DNA of 64,000 nucleotides from Torymus aiolomorphi (GCA_036365515.1 CM070874.1:175758297-175822296), one strand, 5' to 3'; positions 32,916 to 43,982 are shown, counted from the stretch's first letter. Translations and numbers: made by a program. Notes: a model not told the origin generated them from the letters alone.

Positions 32916-33530
32916 TTAAGATGGGTGATGTTTTATGAACTTTTTTGTTTTTTCTAAATCTATTTTAAACTTTTTATCTACATGAGAATTTGTAGCAAGA
33001 TCTTTATTATAAAATTTTTTAATCGTGTTAAGAAACTTTGCTCTTAACTTTGGGATATTCTCTTCATCAATGTCATTTTTTAAAAAGGATTCAAAGTTTT
33101 TTACGTAATTTAATGCTAACTTATTATCAAATCTGTTATTGTAATTAAACTTTTCACCCAACTTTAGTATATCTATAACGTACGTTGGAAGTTGAATCCC
33201 CGAGACATTAACACACCATTTACTTGCTATGCAAGGGTTGGTGACCTGTGTGTTATTGTTCGGGAGATTGACCCCGATCATATTATTGACACTAGTATTA
33301 TCCTCATCTCTATATCTATCTTTATCTATCACTTTCTTATATTTTCTAAAATACAGAACATCGAGTTTTTTTTCCAATTTCATTGTAACTTTAGTCATAA
33401 CAAATGTGAGTTTAGTATTGTAATAATCTATGAACCAAGAACAAATATCTATACCTACGAAATTATGCAATTCTTTCGACATTTTATCAATTAATTTATT
33501 TATTTGTACAATTTTCATGTGAATATCTAT
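32916..33530 (-). pseudogene. PLE1 minus copy: N-terminal domain, fused to upstream GIY piece
   Basis: A continuous frame 33836-32916 joins a GIY-YIG end (MECSIKN...EHQKK, 33836-33540) to an N-terminal PLE region (HMKIVQINKLIDKMSKE, FVGIDICSWFIDYYN, ASKWCVNVSGIQLP) without a stop. The junction near 33530 is where a truncated upstream copy meets the start of the full copy, as in PLE tandem arrays. This makes a chance chimeric ORF of 306 codons. Confidence 0.82.
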
Positions 33531-34207
33531 AATCTTTACGTTTTGAAAATTAATTGTGTGACTATTATCTTGTGTGTGAATAAATAATGATGAATTTTGA
33601 TCTCTATCACAGTACTTTTTTTGATGTTCTTTTATTCTAACATTCAGACGCCTACTAGTCTGCCCTACGTATGACGCGTTACAATTGTTACAATTTATCT
33701 TATAAACTACGTTTGCATTATTATATTTTACATTTTTGTCCTTACCTAATTTTATAATATTATTTAGTTTATTAATCGTAGTAAAAATTACATTAGTGTT
33801 ACATTTATTAAAAAAGTTTTTTATCGAACATTCCATTTCTTTGACAAATGGTAGAACAATAAATTTTTTCTTATTTACATTATTGAAAATTAGTGTGGTA
33901 TTCTGTGAAGTGTTATTATTAAATTTTATCTTTTTTAACCTTTTTTTAATATGATAATCTATTATGTCTTGTGGATAATCATTGTTTTTTAATAATAATT
34001 TTATGAACGAAATATTTTTTTCCTGAAAACTACTATGTGATAATTTTATTGCTCGATCAATTAAACAATAAATAATAGCAATTTTATTACTTTGGGGATG
34101 GTGAGAATTGTAATTTAGATACCGGCCTGAAAAAGTTGGTTTTTTATACCAATTTGTAATAATATTTCTATGATCATTTATAATAATTTCAATGTCTAAA
34201 AAACTTA
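33530..34207 (-). mobile_element. PLE1: truncated upstream tandem copy (RT end and GIY-YIG)
   Basis: Repeats 31480-32065 almost exactly and stops near 34207 inside the RT region. It plays the part of the upstream pseudo-LTR of the minus-oriented copy. 34208-34322 is a spacer of about 115 bp between the head-to-head copies and has no recognised content. Confidence 0.8.
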
Positions 34208-34322
34208 TACTATTGTTCTTTATTACTAAGAACTTAAGAAATAATCACATGTTCTCAAATAAGTGCAAAATTAAACAAAACAAATTAGCTGATAATATAA
34301 TCATTCAACTGTTAAACATCGA

Positions 34323-34942
34323 GATTATAGATATTCACATGAAAATTGTACAAATAAATAAATTAATTGATAAAATGTCGAAAGAATTGCATAATTTCGT
34401 AGGTATAGATATTTGTTCTTGGTTCATAGATTATTACAATACTAAACTCACATTTGTTATGACTAAAGTTACAATGAAATTGGAAAAAAAAACTCGATGT
34501 TCTGTATTTTAGAAAATATAAGAAAGTGATAGATAAAGATAGATATAGAGATGAGGATAATACTAGTGTCAATAATATGATCGGGGTCAATCTCCCGAAC
34601 AATAACACACAGGTCACCAACCCTTGCATAGCAAGTAAATGGTGTGTTAATGTCTCGGGGATTCAACTTCCAACGTACGTTATAGATATACTAAAGTTGG
34701 GTGAAAAGTTTAATTACAATAACAGATTTGATAATAAGTTAGCATTAAATTACGTAAAAAACTTTGAATCCTTTTTAAAAAATGACATTGATGAAGAGAA
34801 TATCCCAAAGTTAAGAGCAAAGTTTCTTAACACGATTAAAAAATTTTATAATAAAGATCTTGCTACAAATTCTCATGTAGATAAAAAGTTTAAAATAGAT
34901 TTAGAAAAAACAAAAAAGTTCATAAAACATCACCCATCTTAA
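34323..34942 (+). pseudogene. PLE1 plus copy: N-terminal domain
   Basis: Same N-terminal domain as 33530-32916 in inverse orientation: HMKIVQINKLIDKMSKE, then a frameshift at an A-run near 34490, then YRDEDNTSVNNMIGVN, ASKWCVNVSGIQLP and FESFLKNDIDEENIP. It ends at 34942 with a stop before RT. The frameshift is absent from the mirror copy. Confidence 0.82.
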
Positions 34943-35886
34943 TAACTAGAGCTGATAAGGGAAATGCAACTGTCATAATTAAAAAGTCCACATATTCAGA
35001 AAAAACAGAACTATTATTTTGTGATGAGAAATATTATGAAAAAATTAAAAAGAATCCGTTGCCTAGTCTTGAAAGAAAAACTAATGAGTTAATTAAATGG
35101 CTCAATAAAATAGATTTTATGGGTAATGAAAAAAAGTTTCTTCCAATTTTACAAAAATTTAACATATCAAAAGCATACGGATTAATCAAAATACATAAAA
35201 CTGGTTTTCCAGTAAGACCTATAATTTCGACTGTAAATTCACCAACGTATTTTGTTTCAAAGTTTTTTGCAAAATTCCTACAGAATAATCTTAAAACTCC
35301 TAAATCTCACATAGATAATAGTTTAAAATTAAAAGAAAAAATCGATAACTTGTATATTCCATTAGATCATGAGATCATAAGTTTCGATGTAATCAGTTTG
35401 TTTACGAATGTCCCAGAATATTTAGTTTGTAATGCTATCGAAAAAAGGTGGCATCAATTGTATAATAAAATTAACATTAATTGTTCTGAATTCCTCCATG
35501 TTATTAAGTTTATCTTAAACAATAATTTCTTTCAATTTAACGAAAAATTTTATAGACAGACTTTTGGATCAGCCATGGGTAATCCAATAAGTCCAATACT
35601 GTCAGACATAGTCATGGATGATTTAGAATCTTACTGTATTAATAAATTACAATTTAAACCGCTATTTTATTATCGTTATGTGGATGATATTGTACTGTGT
35701 ATACACAAGAATGACATTGATAATACGTTAAAGATATTTAATGCGTACGATTTGAATTTACAATTTACGGTTGAAAAACCCAAGAACAATAGTATAAGTT
35801 TTTTAGACATTGAAATTATTATAAATGATCATAGAAATATTATTACAAATTGGTATAAAAACCAACTTTTTCAGGCCGGTATCTAA
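34943..35886 (+). pseudogene. PLE1 plus copy: reverse transcriptase
   Basis: A frame of 275 codons from 35059, with coding-like sequence beginning a little earlier. Blocks: KAYGLIKIHKTGFPVRPIIS, IPLDHEIISFDVISLF, FGSAMGNPISPILSD, RYVDDIVLCIHK (YVDD at 35677-35688) and SFLDIEIII. It ends at ATCTAA, 35886, through a one-base shift before LNYNSHHPQ-type sequence that continues in another frame. The catalytic residues are intact. Confidence 0.92.
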
Positions 35887-36470
35887 ATTACAATTCTCAC
35901 CATCCCCAAAGTAATAAAATTGCTATTATTTATTGTTTAATTGATCGAGCAATAAAATTATCACATAGTAGTTTTCAGGAAAAAATATTTCGTTCATAAA
36001 ATTATTATTAAAAAACAATGATTATCCACAAGACATAATAGATTATCATATTAAAAAAGGTTAAAAAAGATAAAATTTAATAATAACACTTCACAGAATA
36101 CCACACTAATTTTCAATAATGTAAATAAGAAAAAATTTATTGTTCTACCATTTGTCAAAGAAATGGAATGTTCGATAAAAAACTTTTTTAATAAATGTAA
36201 CACTAATGTAATTTTTACTACGATTAATAAACTAAATAATATTATAAAATTAGGTAAGGACAAAAATGTAAAATATAATAATGCAAACGTAGTTTATAAG
36301 ATAAATTGTAACAATTGTAACGCGTCATACGTAGGGCAGACTAGTAGGCGTCTGAATGTTAGAATAAAAGAACATCAAAAAAGTACTGTGATAGAGATCA
36401 AAATTCATCATTATTTATTCACACACAAGATAATAGTCACACAATTAATTTTCAAAACGTAAAGATACTA
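35887..36470 (+). pseudogene. PLE1 plus copy: linker and GIY-YIG endonuclease
   Basis: After the frameshift the linker (SHHPQSNKIAI, RAIKLSHSSF) leads to frame 36163-36462 with NCNNCNASYVGQTSRRLN (36304-36357) and VRIKEHQK. The GIY-type tyrosines and the CX2C-like cysteines are present. A further frame change after EHQK cuts off the conserved SSLFIHT..NSHTINF tail. Confidence 0.9.
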
Positions 36471-37025
36471 GATATCGAAAGCAATAAAGAAAAAGATTAT
36501 TCTCCGAAGCTCTATTTATTCATACACAAAATAACTTTATTAATAAACAATTTGAAATTAGTAGACTACCGTATGTATATAATACTCTGATAAATAATTG
36601 TGAATTTTTGGTCTCTAAAGAAATATAACATCCATGTACGTTAGCTAAAAGGTTACTAGGAACGCATGTATAATGGAAGTATCCATAGTCTTGTATTATA
36701 GAGACTAAGGTTATTAGGGTTACTTTCGCCAATACGTGTCGCCCTGGTACCTCTCTTCGCTCTCTTCGACTCTTACGGTTTGCCTTTCTCCCACTCTTTC
36801 ATTGTTTATGTTGTAGTGGTGAATTAGATACGCACTTACACATTTAAATGTTACTTGAATATATAAAGCGAGAAAATTGTTTTCTAAAATCACTGACGAG
36901 CGGATTGTTGCCCGCATAAACTACTTGACATTACGATATGTAATTAAGGATTGTAAGTCGTCGTATATTTGTGTTATTTTTAAAAAACAGTGTGTTAAAT
37001 TTCTTAAATTATTAATTATAGATTC

Positions 37026-37061
37026 CTGAAGAGGGAGATATGAATAAAGTCTCCGAAACGT
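37026..37061 (+). ncRNA. Hammerhead-like core motif, PLE1 right end
   Basis: Plus-strand mirror of 30797-30832: CTGAAGA, GGAGA...TCTCC stem, GAAACGTCG. Confidence 0.5.
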
Positions 37062-38053
37062 CGAAGATTATGGTGTTTTTTATTTTTTAATTTTTTAAAA
37101 AATCACCTTTCACTGGTAGATATGGCCATTAGCTTCATAAAATAATTTACAATACTCTACCATTAGCTGAGATCAACAACTTAAAAAGATATGATTCTCA
37201 TGGAACGTGCTTACTGAATTTTAAAATCCTGCAATCCTATAGGACAATTCATGTGTAGCCATTAACTTTAAATACGATTGCAGAATTTTTAAATTTATCA
37301 GGCGCGCTCTACAAGAATCAGTCTATCAAGAAGTGTACATATGCGCATGTGTACACTTATATCAGAGCGTGCACGCCCTGTTAAAAAAATCAGCTAAAAG
37401 AATAGCTAAAAAAACAGCTAAAAAATATAGTTATATCGACTTGAAATACAGCTGTATTTCGTTGGATATTTAGTTGTATTTTTTATCTGAAAATTTAGTT
37501 AAATTTTTAGCTGTAAATCTAAGTAAACGATTACGACCTATTAACAACTGGAAATTTAGCTAAAATTTTTAGCTGTAAATCTACCTGTTAACAACTGGAA
37601 ATTTAGCTAAAATCCACCTATGAATAACTGGAAATCCAGTTATATATTTAGTGACATGGAAATTTCCAGCTACTATTAGGTAAAAATTTAGTTAATTTTT
37701 CACTTGTAAATGCACCTATAAATTTATTATTAAATGGAAATATAGGTAGATTGAAAGGTAAAAAATTTTTAGCTACAAATAGAGCTATATTTTATTCTCG
37801 ATTTGGCCATATTTTTTAGCTGTAAATCAATGTATTAATATGGATTGGATTGTTAATTTCATTTTATCCTAATAATAACAAAATTTACAGATCATATCTG
37901 TTTAAATTGTTAATAGCCGCAAATGGTAGATTTTTCTTCTAATTTTTTGACGTATCTGCAGCTTATGGCCAATCTTCTACCAAGGTCAAAAGGTATTTTT
38001 TCTCAATAAATTGTGATAACAAACACCTTTTTATTAATTTGATCTTTTATTCA

Positions 38054-38087
38054 ACGTTTCGGACATTTTGGCTATGTCCCTCTTCAG
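38054..38087 (-). ncRNA. Hammerhead-like core motif, PLE2 3' end
   Basis: Minus strand: CTGAAGA, stem GGACA...TGTCC, GAAACGTTG. The stem II sequence differs from PLE1 but pairing is kept, a compensatory pattern supporting a real RNA fold. Confidence 0.55.
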
Positions 38088-38111
38088 GAATCTAATGACA
38101 ATTCAATACAC

Positions 38112-39120
38112 TGTAACGGGAAGCCTGGGGAAATCTTTTGTAATTCCGCGAACCGAACCCTAGAACACGGTGCCGTCGAGTGCTACTTCTACGACGAGCA
38201 CTCGGGGTTGATGTTCTCTGGATCCCTGTTTACAAATGTCGAGTCCACGATTGAACTCGACTTTTCCGTGTGCCGGAAAGGGTTAATACTCGCGCTAGCT
38301 AGACGCGAGGCGCGGCCACTCAGAATGATCGTCGTCTCGGTTCGACGATCCCGCGGAGGCGGCGGTATCCGGGAGAAGGTTAGGTGAAGGTTAATAAATA
38401 ACGAGTGGTCTTGGTTACATTCAAAACTATAACAAGATCTATTCTCAGTTATCCTATACAAAATACGCGTCGCGTTGCGCGTTGACAAGAAGGCGGGAGA
38501 TCCGCCGCTCGGCGCGGGCGGATCGATGTGATTGTTTTTCGCTGGGCCGGCGATCAAGACACCGGCCGCTCGCCGCTGCGAGCCGAAAATACAAATCAAT
38601 CGCTGCGCGGAAAATAGGCGAAGAGTCTTACCGGGAGGGGAGTGCACTCCCCTCGTCGCTCGTTCACGAATCCGCTCCTGCGTCAGGCCTTATCCTCCGG
38701 TCGACTTCGGAGTGTTCAGGCCGAGTCCTAACGTCCAGCGTTCACCTACAGACGCTTCGGACCCCAGGAGTGGCTCGGATTGCTCACGTGCGCTGCTCTT
38801 CGTGGTCGGTACGTGTACGGGCGCTGCTCTGCACCGGCGAGGACGCACGATACCGTTTTCTTCGCGGACGATCAAATTAACTCGCGTACGCGCGGTTTGA
38901 CAGCCCGAGAGAATCTGATTCAAAAAGAATCGGGCGCGACTTAGCAACGGTCAAAGTCGCGCCTGCCCCGCGCGTAGCTAACGCGAATACATCGTCCGAG
39001 CGATGTCAACACACGCTCGAGATACACGAATTCGCGGGAACGAGAGCCTAACGGGTTCGATAGAATACGGAGGACCGAGATACTTATCTTCTCCGTATTT
39101 TATCTTGGAACCTCGTTATA
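38112..39120 (-). repeat. 3' LTR of the gag-only element
   Basis: 1009 bp, starting TGTAACGGGA and ending CTCGTTATA on the plus strand. Almost identical to 41882-42889, including a one-base indel in a G-run near 38493. Confidence 0.95.
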
Positions 39121-39188
39121 CCCCTCTCCCAGACGTTGCGTAGCGGAAGAGAAGCAACTCGATACTGAGGCTCTCGTTCGATTCGAGT

Positions 39189-39770
39189 TTATGTCGTCAT
39201 CAGCGGCAGAGACGACAGTTCCGGATACGCGCGGATCAGCTCGTGCACTAAACGGCTGATCAAACGATCCCCATCGAGGGATCGTCCCGCGCACGCACAC
39301 GGTGGGTCGCTCATCACCGTAATTCCGCTGAATTCCAACGGCGGTCGGGACCAGTCCCATGACGATTGATGGACCGGAGACGGTTGGCACTTCTGGCGCT
39401 GGGGCTCCGGTCGACAACTGCCGTCATTCCTCCTAGGTTGACTTGGCAGGTCGTCTTGCCTTCTTCTTGACTTCGTCTTCGGGCCCTCTTTCCGCTCCGG
39501 GCAGGCCCAGTGAAGGTGCGTTGGTGACCTACACGTCCAACACAATTTTCTGGTTGGACTCGGTGGTGGGGAGTTATATGCTCCGAGCGCGTTCCTCGAT
39601 CTTGACGAGCGGTATACTCGACTATCCAACCCCTGCTGGATATACCGCTGTTTGGGACGTCGAGAGGCTACCGTCGTCCAAGGATTCGAACCTGTTCCTT
39701 GATTCGAACCCAGTCCACTCGAGGGTTTTCTGCCTTTATCTCTTTTGGATAACTTTGGAGGTCGTTGCAT
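39189..39770 (-). CDS. gag: gag 3' part with CCHC zinc knuckle
   Basis: The frame is basic and Pro-rich with one perfect CX2CX4HX4C knuckle (CWTCRSPTHLHWACPE), typical of a nucleocapsid. It overlaps the end of the preceding frame (39668-40336), so gag is read in two or three frames and a shift occurs near 39700. Short Arg/Gln stretches follow, then the end at 39189 just before the polypurine tract. No protease or RT follows. Confidence 0.7.
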   Translation of the reverse strand: MQRPPKLSKRDKGRKPSSGLGSNQGTGSNPWTTVASRRPKQRYIQQGLDSRVYRSSRSRNALGAYNSPPPSPTRKLCWTCRSPTHLHWACPERKEGPKTKSRRRQDDLPSQPRRNDGSCRPEPQRQKCQPSPVHQSSWDWSRPPLEFSGITVMSDPPCACAGRSLDGDRLISRLVHELIRAYPELSSLPLMTT

Positions 39771-40336
39771 GGCCGCTGCATACGCCTCTTTTTCCCTGTC
39801 GAGCTGGACTTTTGAAGACTTCGGGACGACTTCTTGTTGTCTTTAGTCCCTAGGTCCGATCGAGGTTGCTTTGCAGAGTGTTTGGCTGCACCTGCGGCTC
39901 GTTTCTTATTAGGCACAGCGGAATTGTGAAGCGACGACATTTGCGCGCGTAGCTGGCGCAGCTCGTCGTGCAGTCGCCTTACCTCTTCGCTTAGGCGCCT
40001 AACTTTCTCCTCCTCCAATTTACGCGTCTGATTACATTCGCATTCGCAATGACGCTCGCCTTCTGCTTGCGTCGATACGTTGCGAAATTGCGAAGTAATC
40101 AGCGTTCGGTCCACCGGTTGTGTCGTCACCAGACTATTAATCTCTTCCTCGTTGCTCCTTGGAAGGCTTGTCTGCTCTTCGTCTTCAGGAGTCTGGGAAT
40201 GAGTAATACAGCCGTCCGATGCCGATGTATTCCATAAACGGGCCATATCGGACGCTTCGGACCGGGGAAGCTTGGAAAATCTCCCTTCCCCAGGCTGCAT
40301 TTGCTCCGTCGTCGTGAGCTTGGGAGTATTCAGCAC
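39668..40336 (-). CDS. gag: gag middle part, coiled coil
   Basis: The frame contains a Cys/Glu-rich ECECNQTRKLEEEKVRRL segment leading into a heptad-like coiled coil (SEEVRRLHDELRQLRAQ, about 39975-40040), followed by a Lys/Ser-rich basic region. The coiled coil would support Gag multimerisation. It is joined to the upstream gag frame (40185-41120) by an overlap of about 150 bp, pointing to a single frameshift rather than separate genes. Confidence 0.65.
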   Translation of the reverse strand: MLNTPKLTTTEQMQPGEGRFSKLPRSEASDMARLWNTSASDGCITHSQTPEDEEQTSLPRSNEEEINSLVTTQPVDRTLITSQFRNVSTQAEGERHCECECNQTRKLEEEKVRRLSEEVRRLHDELRQLRAQMSSLHNSAVPNKKRAAGAAKHSAKQPRSDLGTKDNKKSSRSLQKSSSTGKKRRMQRPCNDLQSYPKEIKAENPRVDWVRIKEQVRILGRR

Positions 40337-41120
40337 AGCCGTTCGGTGCCCTCAGGCGGTCTGTATACGCCAAGCGACGTGAAGTGTCAGACTTCTCGAA
40401 CAGGGGGAAGCTTGGAGGATCTCCTCCCCAGGCTGTGCTTACTCCGACGTCGAATTCGTGGATGGAAGCTAAATTTGATGGCGATGGTGCGGTTGCTGCG
40501 CAGCTGTCCGAAATCCATGTGTGGTCTGCATTCCCCGAGCAACTCGCGTTCTCAGATTCTTCGGACTGGGATGAGATGGTGGAATCTCCCCTCCCCCAAA
40601 CTGTGCTGCACCTTAGGTGCACCTGGACATCACCCGGTCCTCCCGCTGGAGATAAAGTGCTCCGTGGTGACGTAAGAGCCTCGTGTCTTACGTCGGGAGG
40701 ACTGCCTGCTCTTTGGTTCATCTGCAAGACATGTGTCCTTATGGAACTCAGCAAGTTGTTGTCGACTGCTTTGTTCGACGCCAATTGCTGAAACAGGCTG
40801 TGGGTTGAGGGATCGGCAATTCGGTTCACTTCTGGAGCGCCGCTTGTATTGAGGGTCGTCGTGTTGACGAACTTATTCCTGCAATCGAGCCTCCTTGTGA
40901 ACTGCTCGTAATCACTTCCACTTATTTCTTGTGTGAAGTGGGCTGGGTTGTAACTTCCCATTAGCCATTGAGCGATTCGCTTAGAATCCCCCTCGAGATG
41001 TCCGGTGCTTCTTAAATCTAGAGCTATATTTGCTTCTATTACAGCTTCAAAGCTCAGCTCTAGATTTTTGCGCCAATGCTCCATCCTATCGGCTAGTTCT
41101 TCTGGGGTCGATGATTCCAT
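40185..41120 (-). CDS. gag: gag N-terminal part
   Basis: 311 codons from ATG at 41120-41118 (MESSTPEELADRMEHW). KRIAQWLMGSYNPAHF and CRNKFVNTTTLN match the beginning of gag in the 7-17 kb gypsy (KWLMGDYSAADF, RRTFIDLTLMN), tying this element to that lineage. The C-terminal half is Ser-rich with a thrice-repeated W-G motif (TVWGRGD, TAWGGDP, AAWGREI), possibly short linear motifs. It starts about 760 bp inside the primer-binding site, leaving a long leader. Confidence 0.75.
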   Translation of the reverse strand: MESSTPEELADRMEHWRKNLELSFEAVIEANIALDLRSTGHLEGDSKRIAQWLMGSYNPAHFTQEISGSDYEQFTRRLDCRNKFVNTTTLNTSGAPEVNRIADPSTHSLFQQLASNKAVDNNLLSSIRTHVLQMNQRAGSPPDVRHEALTSPRSTLSPAGGPGDVQVHLRCSTVWGRGDSTISSQSEESENASCSGNADHTWISDSCAATAPSPSNLASIHEFDVGVSTAWGGDPPSFPLFEKSDTSRRLAYTDRLRAPNGCAEYSQAHDDGANAAWGREIFQASPVRSVRYGPFMEYIGIGRLYYSFPDS

Positions 41121-41881
41121 CTTGCGAAGCTAGACCGATTATATAAAAAATTTGGTGACGAATTGTGTGTGTATGCGCAACTAACTGCTGAGATTTCTCT
41201 CTAATTGGCCGTCTGTTACGCAAATTACAATGTTAGAATTCTAACTACCACCCACAATTGTCCCAAGCTGCTCGAGAATGACGTATCTCGATGCAGCTAG
41301 CTAGGAGAGAGCGTGGCTATTCCAAAAAAAATTCGCGACGATAACGATTTAAATAATTCCCGCAACCAAAAAAAGGATGAAAGTATTCTCACTTTCGACC
41401 GGCTGCACGCACAGGCACGGTCAAACCAAAAAAAATCGCGTGAAAATCGTTTTAAACCTCGCGTCAAAAAACGAATTTAATTTTCGCCACATATGACGAC
41501 GAAAACAACGATAATCGTCGTTTAAATGCTCTCGCCCTGGCTTTACAGCAGTTTAAAAGACTCGGGACAAGTATACACAATACTGCCCGAGCATAAACAT
41601 AAACACCTACAAAAACAAGCAATCTGCTGTTTTGTGTTTATGTTTCTATGCGCGCCGCGAGTCTTCTTGTCTGTTTGTTTACGCCCGGCACCTCGACTTG
41701 GCGAGTTTAAATCACTGCGCCTATCAGCTGTAACGGCTTATGGCCACTGGCCGTCTGCTGATTAGTCCGGTGCAGTGATTTGCGCGCGGGCGAATTTAAA
41801 CGAAACGCGATTTGAATAGGCCGGTTTCGAATGTACCGGCCTCTAACCTTCTCCTTAAACCCAACACGTTAGGGCGCCATT

Positions 41882-42889
41882 TGTAACGGGAGGCCTGCGG
41901 AAATCTTTTGTAATTCCGCGAACCGAACCCTAGAACACGGTGCCGTCGAGTGCTACTTCTACGACGAGCACTCGGGGTTGATGTTCTCTGGATCCCTGTT
42001 TACAAATGTCGAGTCCACGATTGAACTCGACTTTTCCGTGTGCCGGAAAGGGTTAATACTCGCGCTAGCTAGACGCGAGGCGCGGCCACTCAGAATGATC
42101 GTCGTCTCGGTTCGACGATCCCGCGGAGGCGGCGGTATCCGGGAGAAGGTTAGGTGAAGGTTAATAAATAACGAGTGGTCTTGGTTACATTCAAAACTAT
42201 AACAAGATCTATTCTCAGTTATCCTATACAAAATACGCGTCGCGTTGCGCGTTGACAAGAAGGCGGAGATCCGCCGCTCGGCGCGGGCGGATCGATGTGA
42301 TTGTTTTTCGCTGGGCCGGCGATCAAGACACCGGCCGCTCGCCGCTGCGAGCCGAAAATACAAATCAATCGCTGCGCGGAAAATAGGCGAAGAGTCTTAC
42401 CGGGAGGGGAGTGCACTCCCCTCGTCGCTCGCTCACGAATCCGCTCCTGCGTCAGGCCTTATCCTCCGGTCGACTTCGGAGTGTTCAGGCCGAGTCCTAA
42501 CGTCCAGCGTTCACCTACAGACGCTTCGGACCCCAGGAGTGGCTCGGATTGCTCACGTGCGCTGCTCTTCGTGGTCGGTACGTGTACGGGCGCTGCTCTG
42601 CACCGGCGAGGACGCACGATACCGTTTTCTTCGCGGACGATCAAATTAACTCGCGTACGCGCGGTTTGACAGCCCGAGAGAATCTGATTCAAAAAGAATC
42701 GGGCGCGACTTAGCAACGGTCAAAGTCGCGCCTGCCCCGCGCGTAGCTAACGCGAATACATCGTCCGAGCGATGTCAACACACGCTCGAGATACACGAAT
42801 TCGCGGGAACGAGAGCCTAACGGGTTCGATAGAATACGGAGGACCGAGATACTTATCTTCTCCGTATTTTATCTTGGAACCTCGTTATA
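41882..42889 (-). repeat. 5' LTR of the gag-only element
   Basis: 1008 bp; see the 38112-39120 copy. With the element on the minus strand this is the upstream LTR, adjacent to the primer-binding site. Confidence 0.95.
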
Positions 42890-43298
42890 ACACACGTTTA
42901 ATAAACCAATAATTAAACTAGTTACAATTAAAAATTATAAGTTATGTACAAACCTACAAATAATTAAATTATTGTATTCAACGTTGTTTTGCGGGCAACA
43001 ATCCGCTCGTCAGTAACGATATATTACAAAATTCACGCTTATATACGAAAATTATTTGTATGTGAAAATCGGTGTATCACACAGACAACTATCCTCAGAT
43101 TCGGAGTGGGGTAAAACCCGTTGGGAACGTCCGAGAGCGGGGAGAGGTAGCAGGAAAGCACGTCTTGGAGGAAGTGGCATCAATAGTCTTGACTAGATGA
43201 ACTTGTATGTGAATAGTGTATATCTATGAGAGATGTTGTTAGACTTTTACCATACGTGCGCTCCTAATACCTCTTCACATCGATACTTTGGCATCATA

Positions 43299-43982
43299 TC
43301 AGATAGAGGCCAAAAATTCGCAATTATTTATCAAGGTGTTATATTCATTTGACAGTCTGTTTATTTCAAATTGTTTATTAATAAAATTTTTTTGAGTATG
43401 AATAAATAATGCTTCAGAGAAGAGTCGTTTTCCTCTGTTGCATTCGGTGTCTAATATCTGAATATTCTGGAAATTTGTTGTATGATTATTATCAGTAGTG
43501 TGTATAAATAATGATGAATTTTGGTCTCCATCCGAATATTTTTTTAGATGTTCTTTTACTCTTACGTTACATTTAATTTTGTAAACAACATTCGCATTAT
43601 TACATTTTTGGTTTTTATCCTTCCCTAATATTATAATATTATTTAATTTATTAGTTGCACTAAAAACGACATTTGTATTACATTTAAAAAAAAAACTTTT
43701 TATGAAAACTTCAAGTTCTTTAACAAACGGTAGAGTTATGTATCTTTTTTCATTGCAACTGTTTATTTGTAACCTATTTTTATTACATTTTATCTTTTTT
43801 AACCGTTTTTTTATATGAAAATCTATTGTGTCGTGTGGGTAATCATTCTGCTGTAGGACTTTTTTTATAAAAGAAATATTGGATTTATGGAAACTACTAT
43901 GTGATAACATTATTGTTCGATCAACGAGGCAGTAAACAATGGCTATTTTATTACTTTGAGGATGGTGTGAATTGTAATTCAA
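43299..43982 (-). pseudogene. PLE2 linker and GIY-YIG domain with catalytic deletion
   Basis: A 227-codon frame aligns with the PLE1 linker (NYNSHHPQSNKIAI) and endonuclease tail (SSLFIHTTDNNHTTNFQN). The stretch that in PLE1 reads NCNASYVGQTSRRLN is missing: VVYKIKCN is followed directly by VRVKEHLKK. The frame stays open, so this is an in-frame loss of the GIY-YIG catalytic centre and of one cysteine. The copy cannot encode an active endonuclease. Confidence 0.88.

Larger units (their letters stand above)
30709..37186. mobile_element. Penelope-like element, head-to-head inverted copies, 12-bp TSD
   Basis: Flanked by AGATATGATTCT at 30697-30708 and 37187-37198. A full copy on the minus strand (about 30709-33530, preceded upstream at 33530-34200 by a truncated RT-end/GIY piece) and a full copy on the plus strand (about 34323-37148) form an almost identical inverted repeat with arms of about 2.8 kb. 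A 38-nt extension (37149-37186) is present at one end only. Tandem and inverted partial copies are typical PLE integration products. It interrupts the left arm of the palindromic element at a site intact in the right arm. Confidence 0.9.
38112..42889 (-). mobile_element. Young gag-only LTR retrotransposon (4.8 kb)
   Basis: LTRs at 38112-39120 and 41882-42889 are nearly identical (a few differences in about 1 kb) and the element is flanked by ACAC at 38108-38111 and 42890-42893. Orientation is minus: a TGGCGCCCTAACG primer-binding site lies inside the right LTR (about 41862-41880) and a polypurine tract (complement of CCCCTCTCCC) abuts the left LTR at 39121. The 2.8-kb interior encodes only gag-like protein with one zinc knuckle; protease, RT, RNase H and integrase are absent. 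It must use enzymes from a related autonomous gypsy-type element. Confidence 0.93.
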
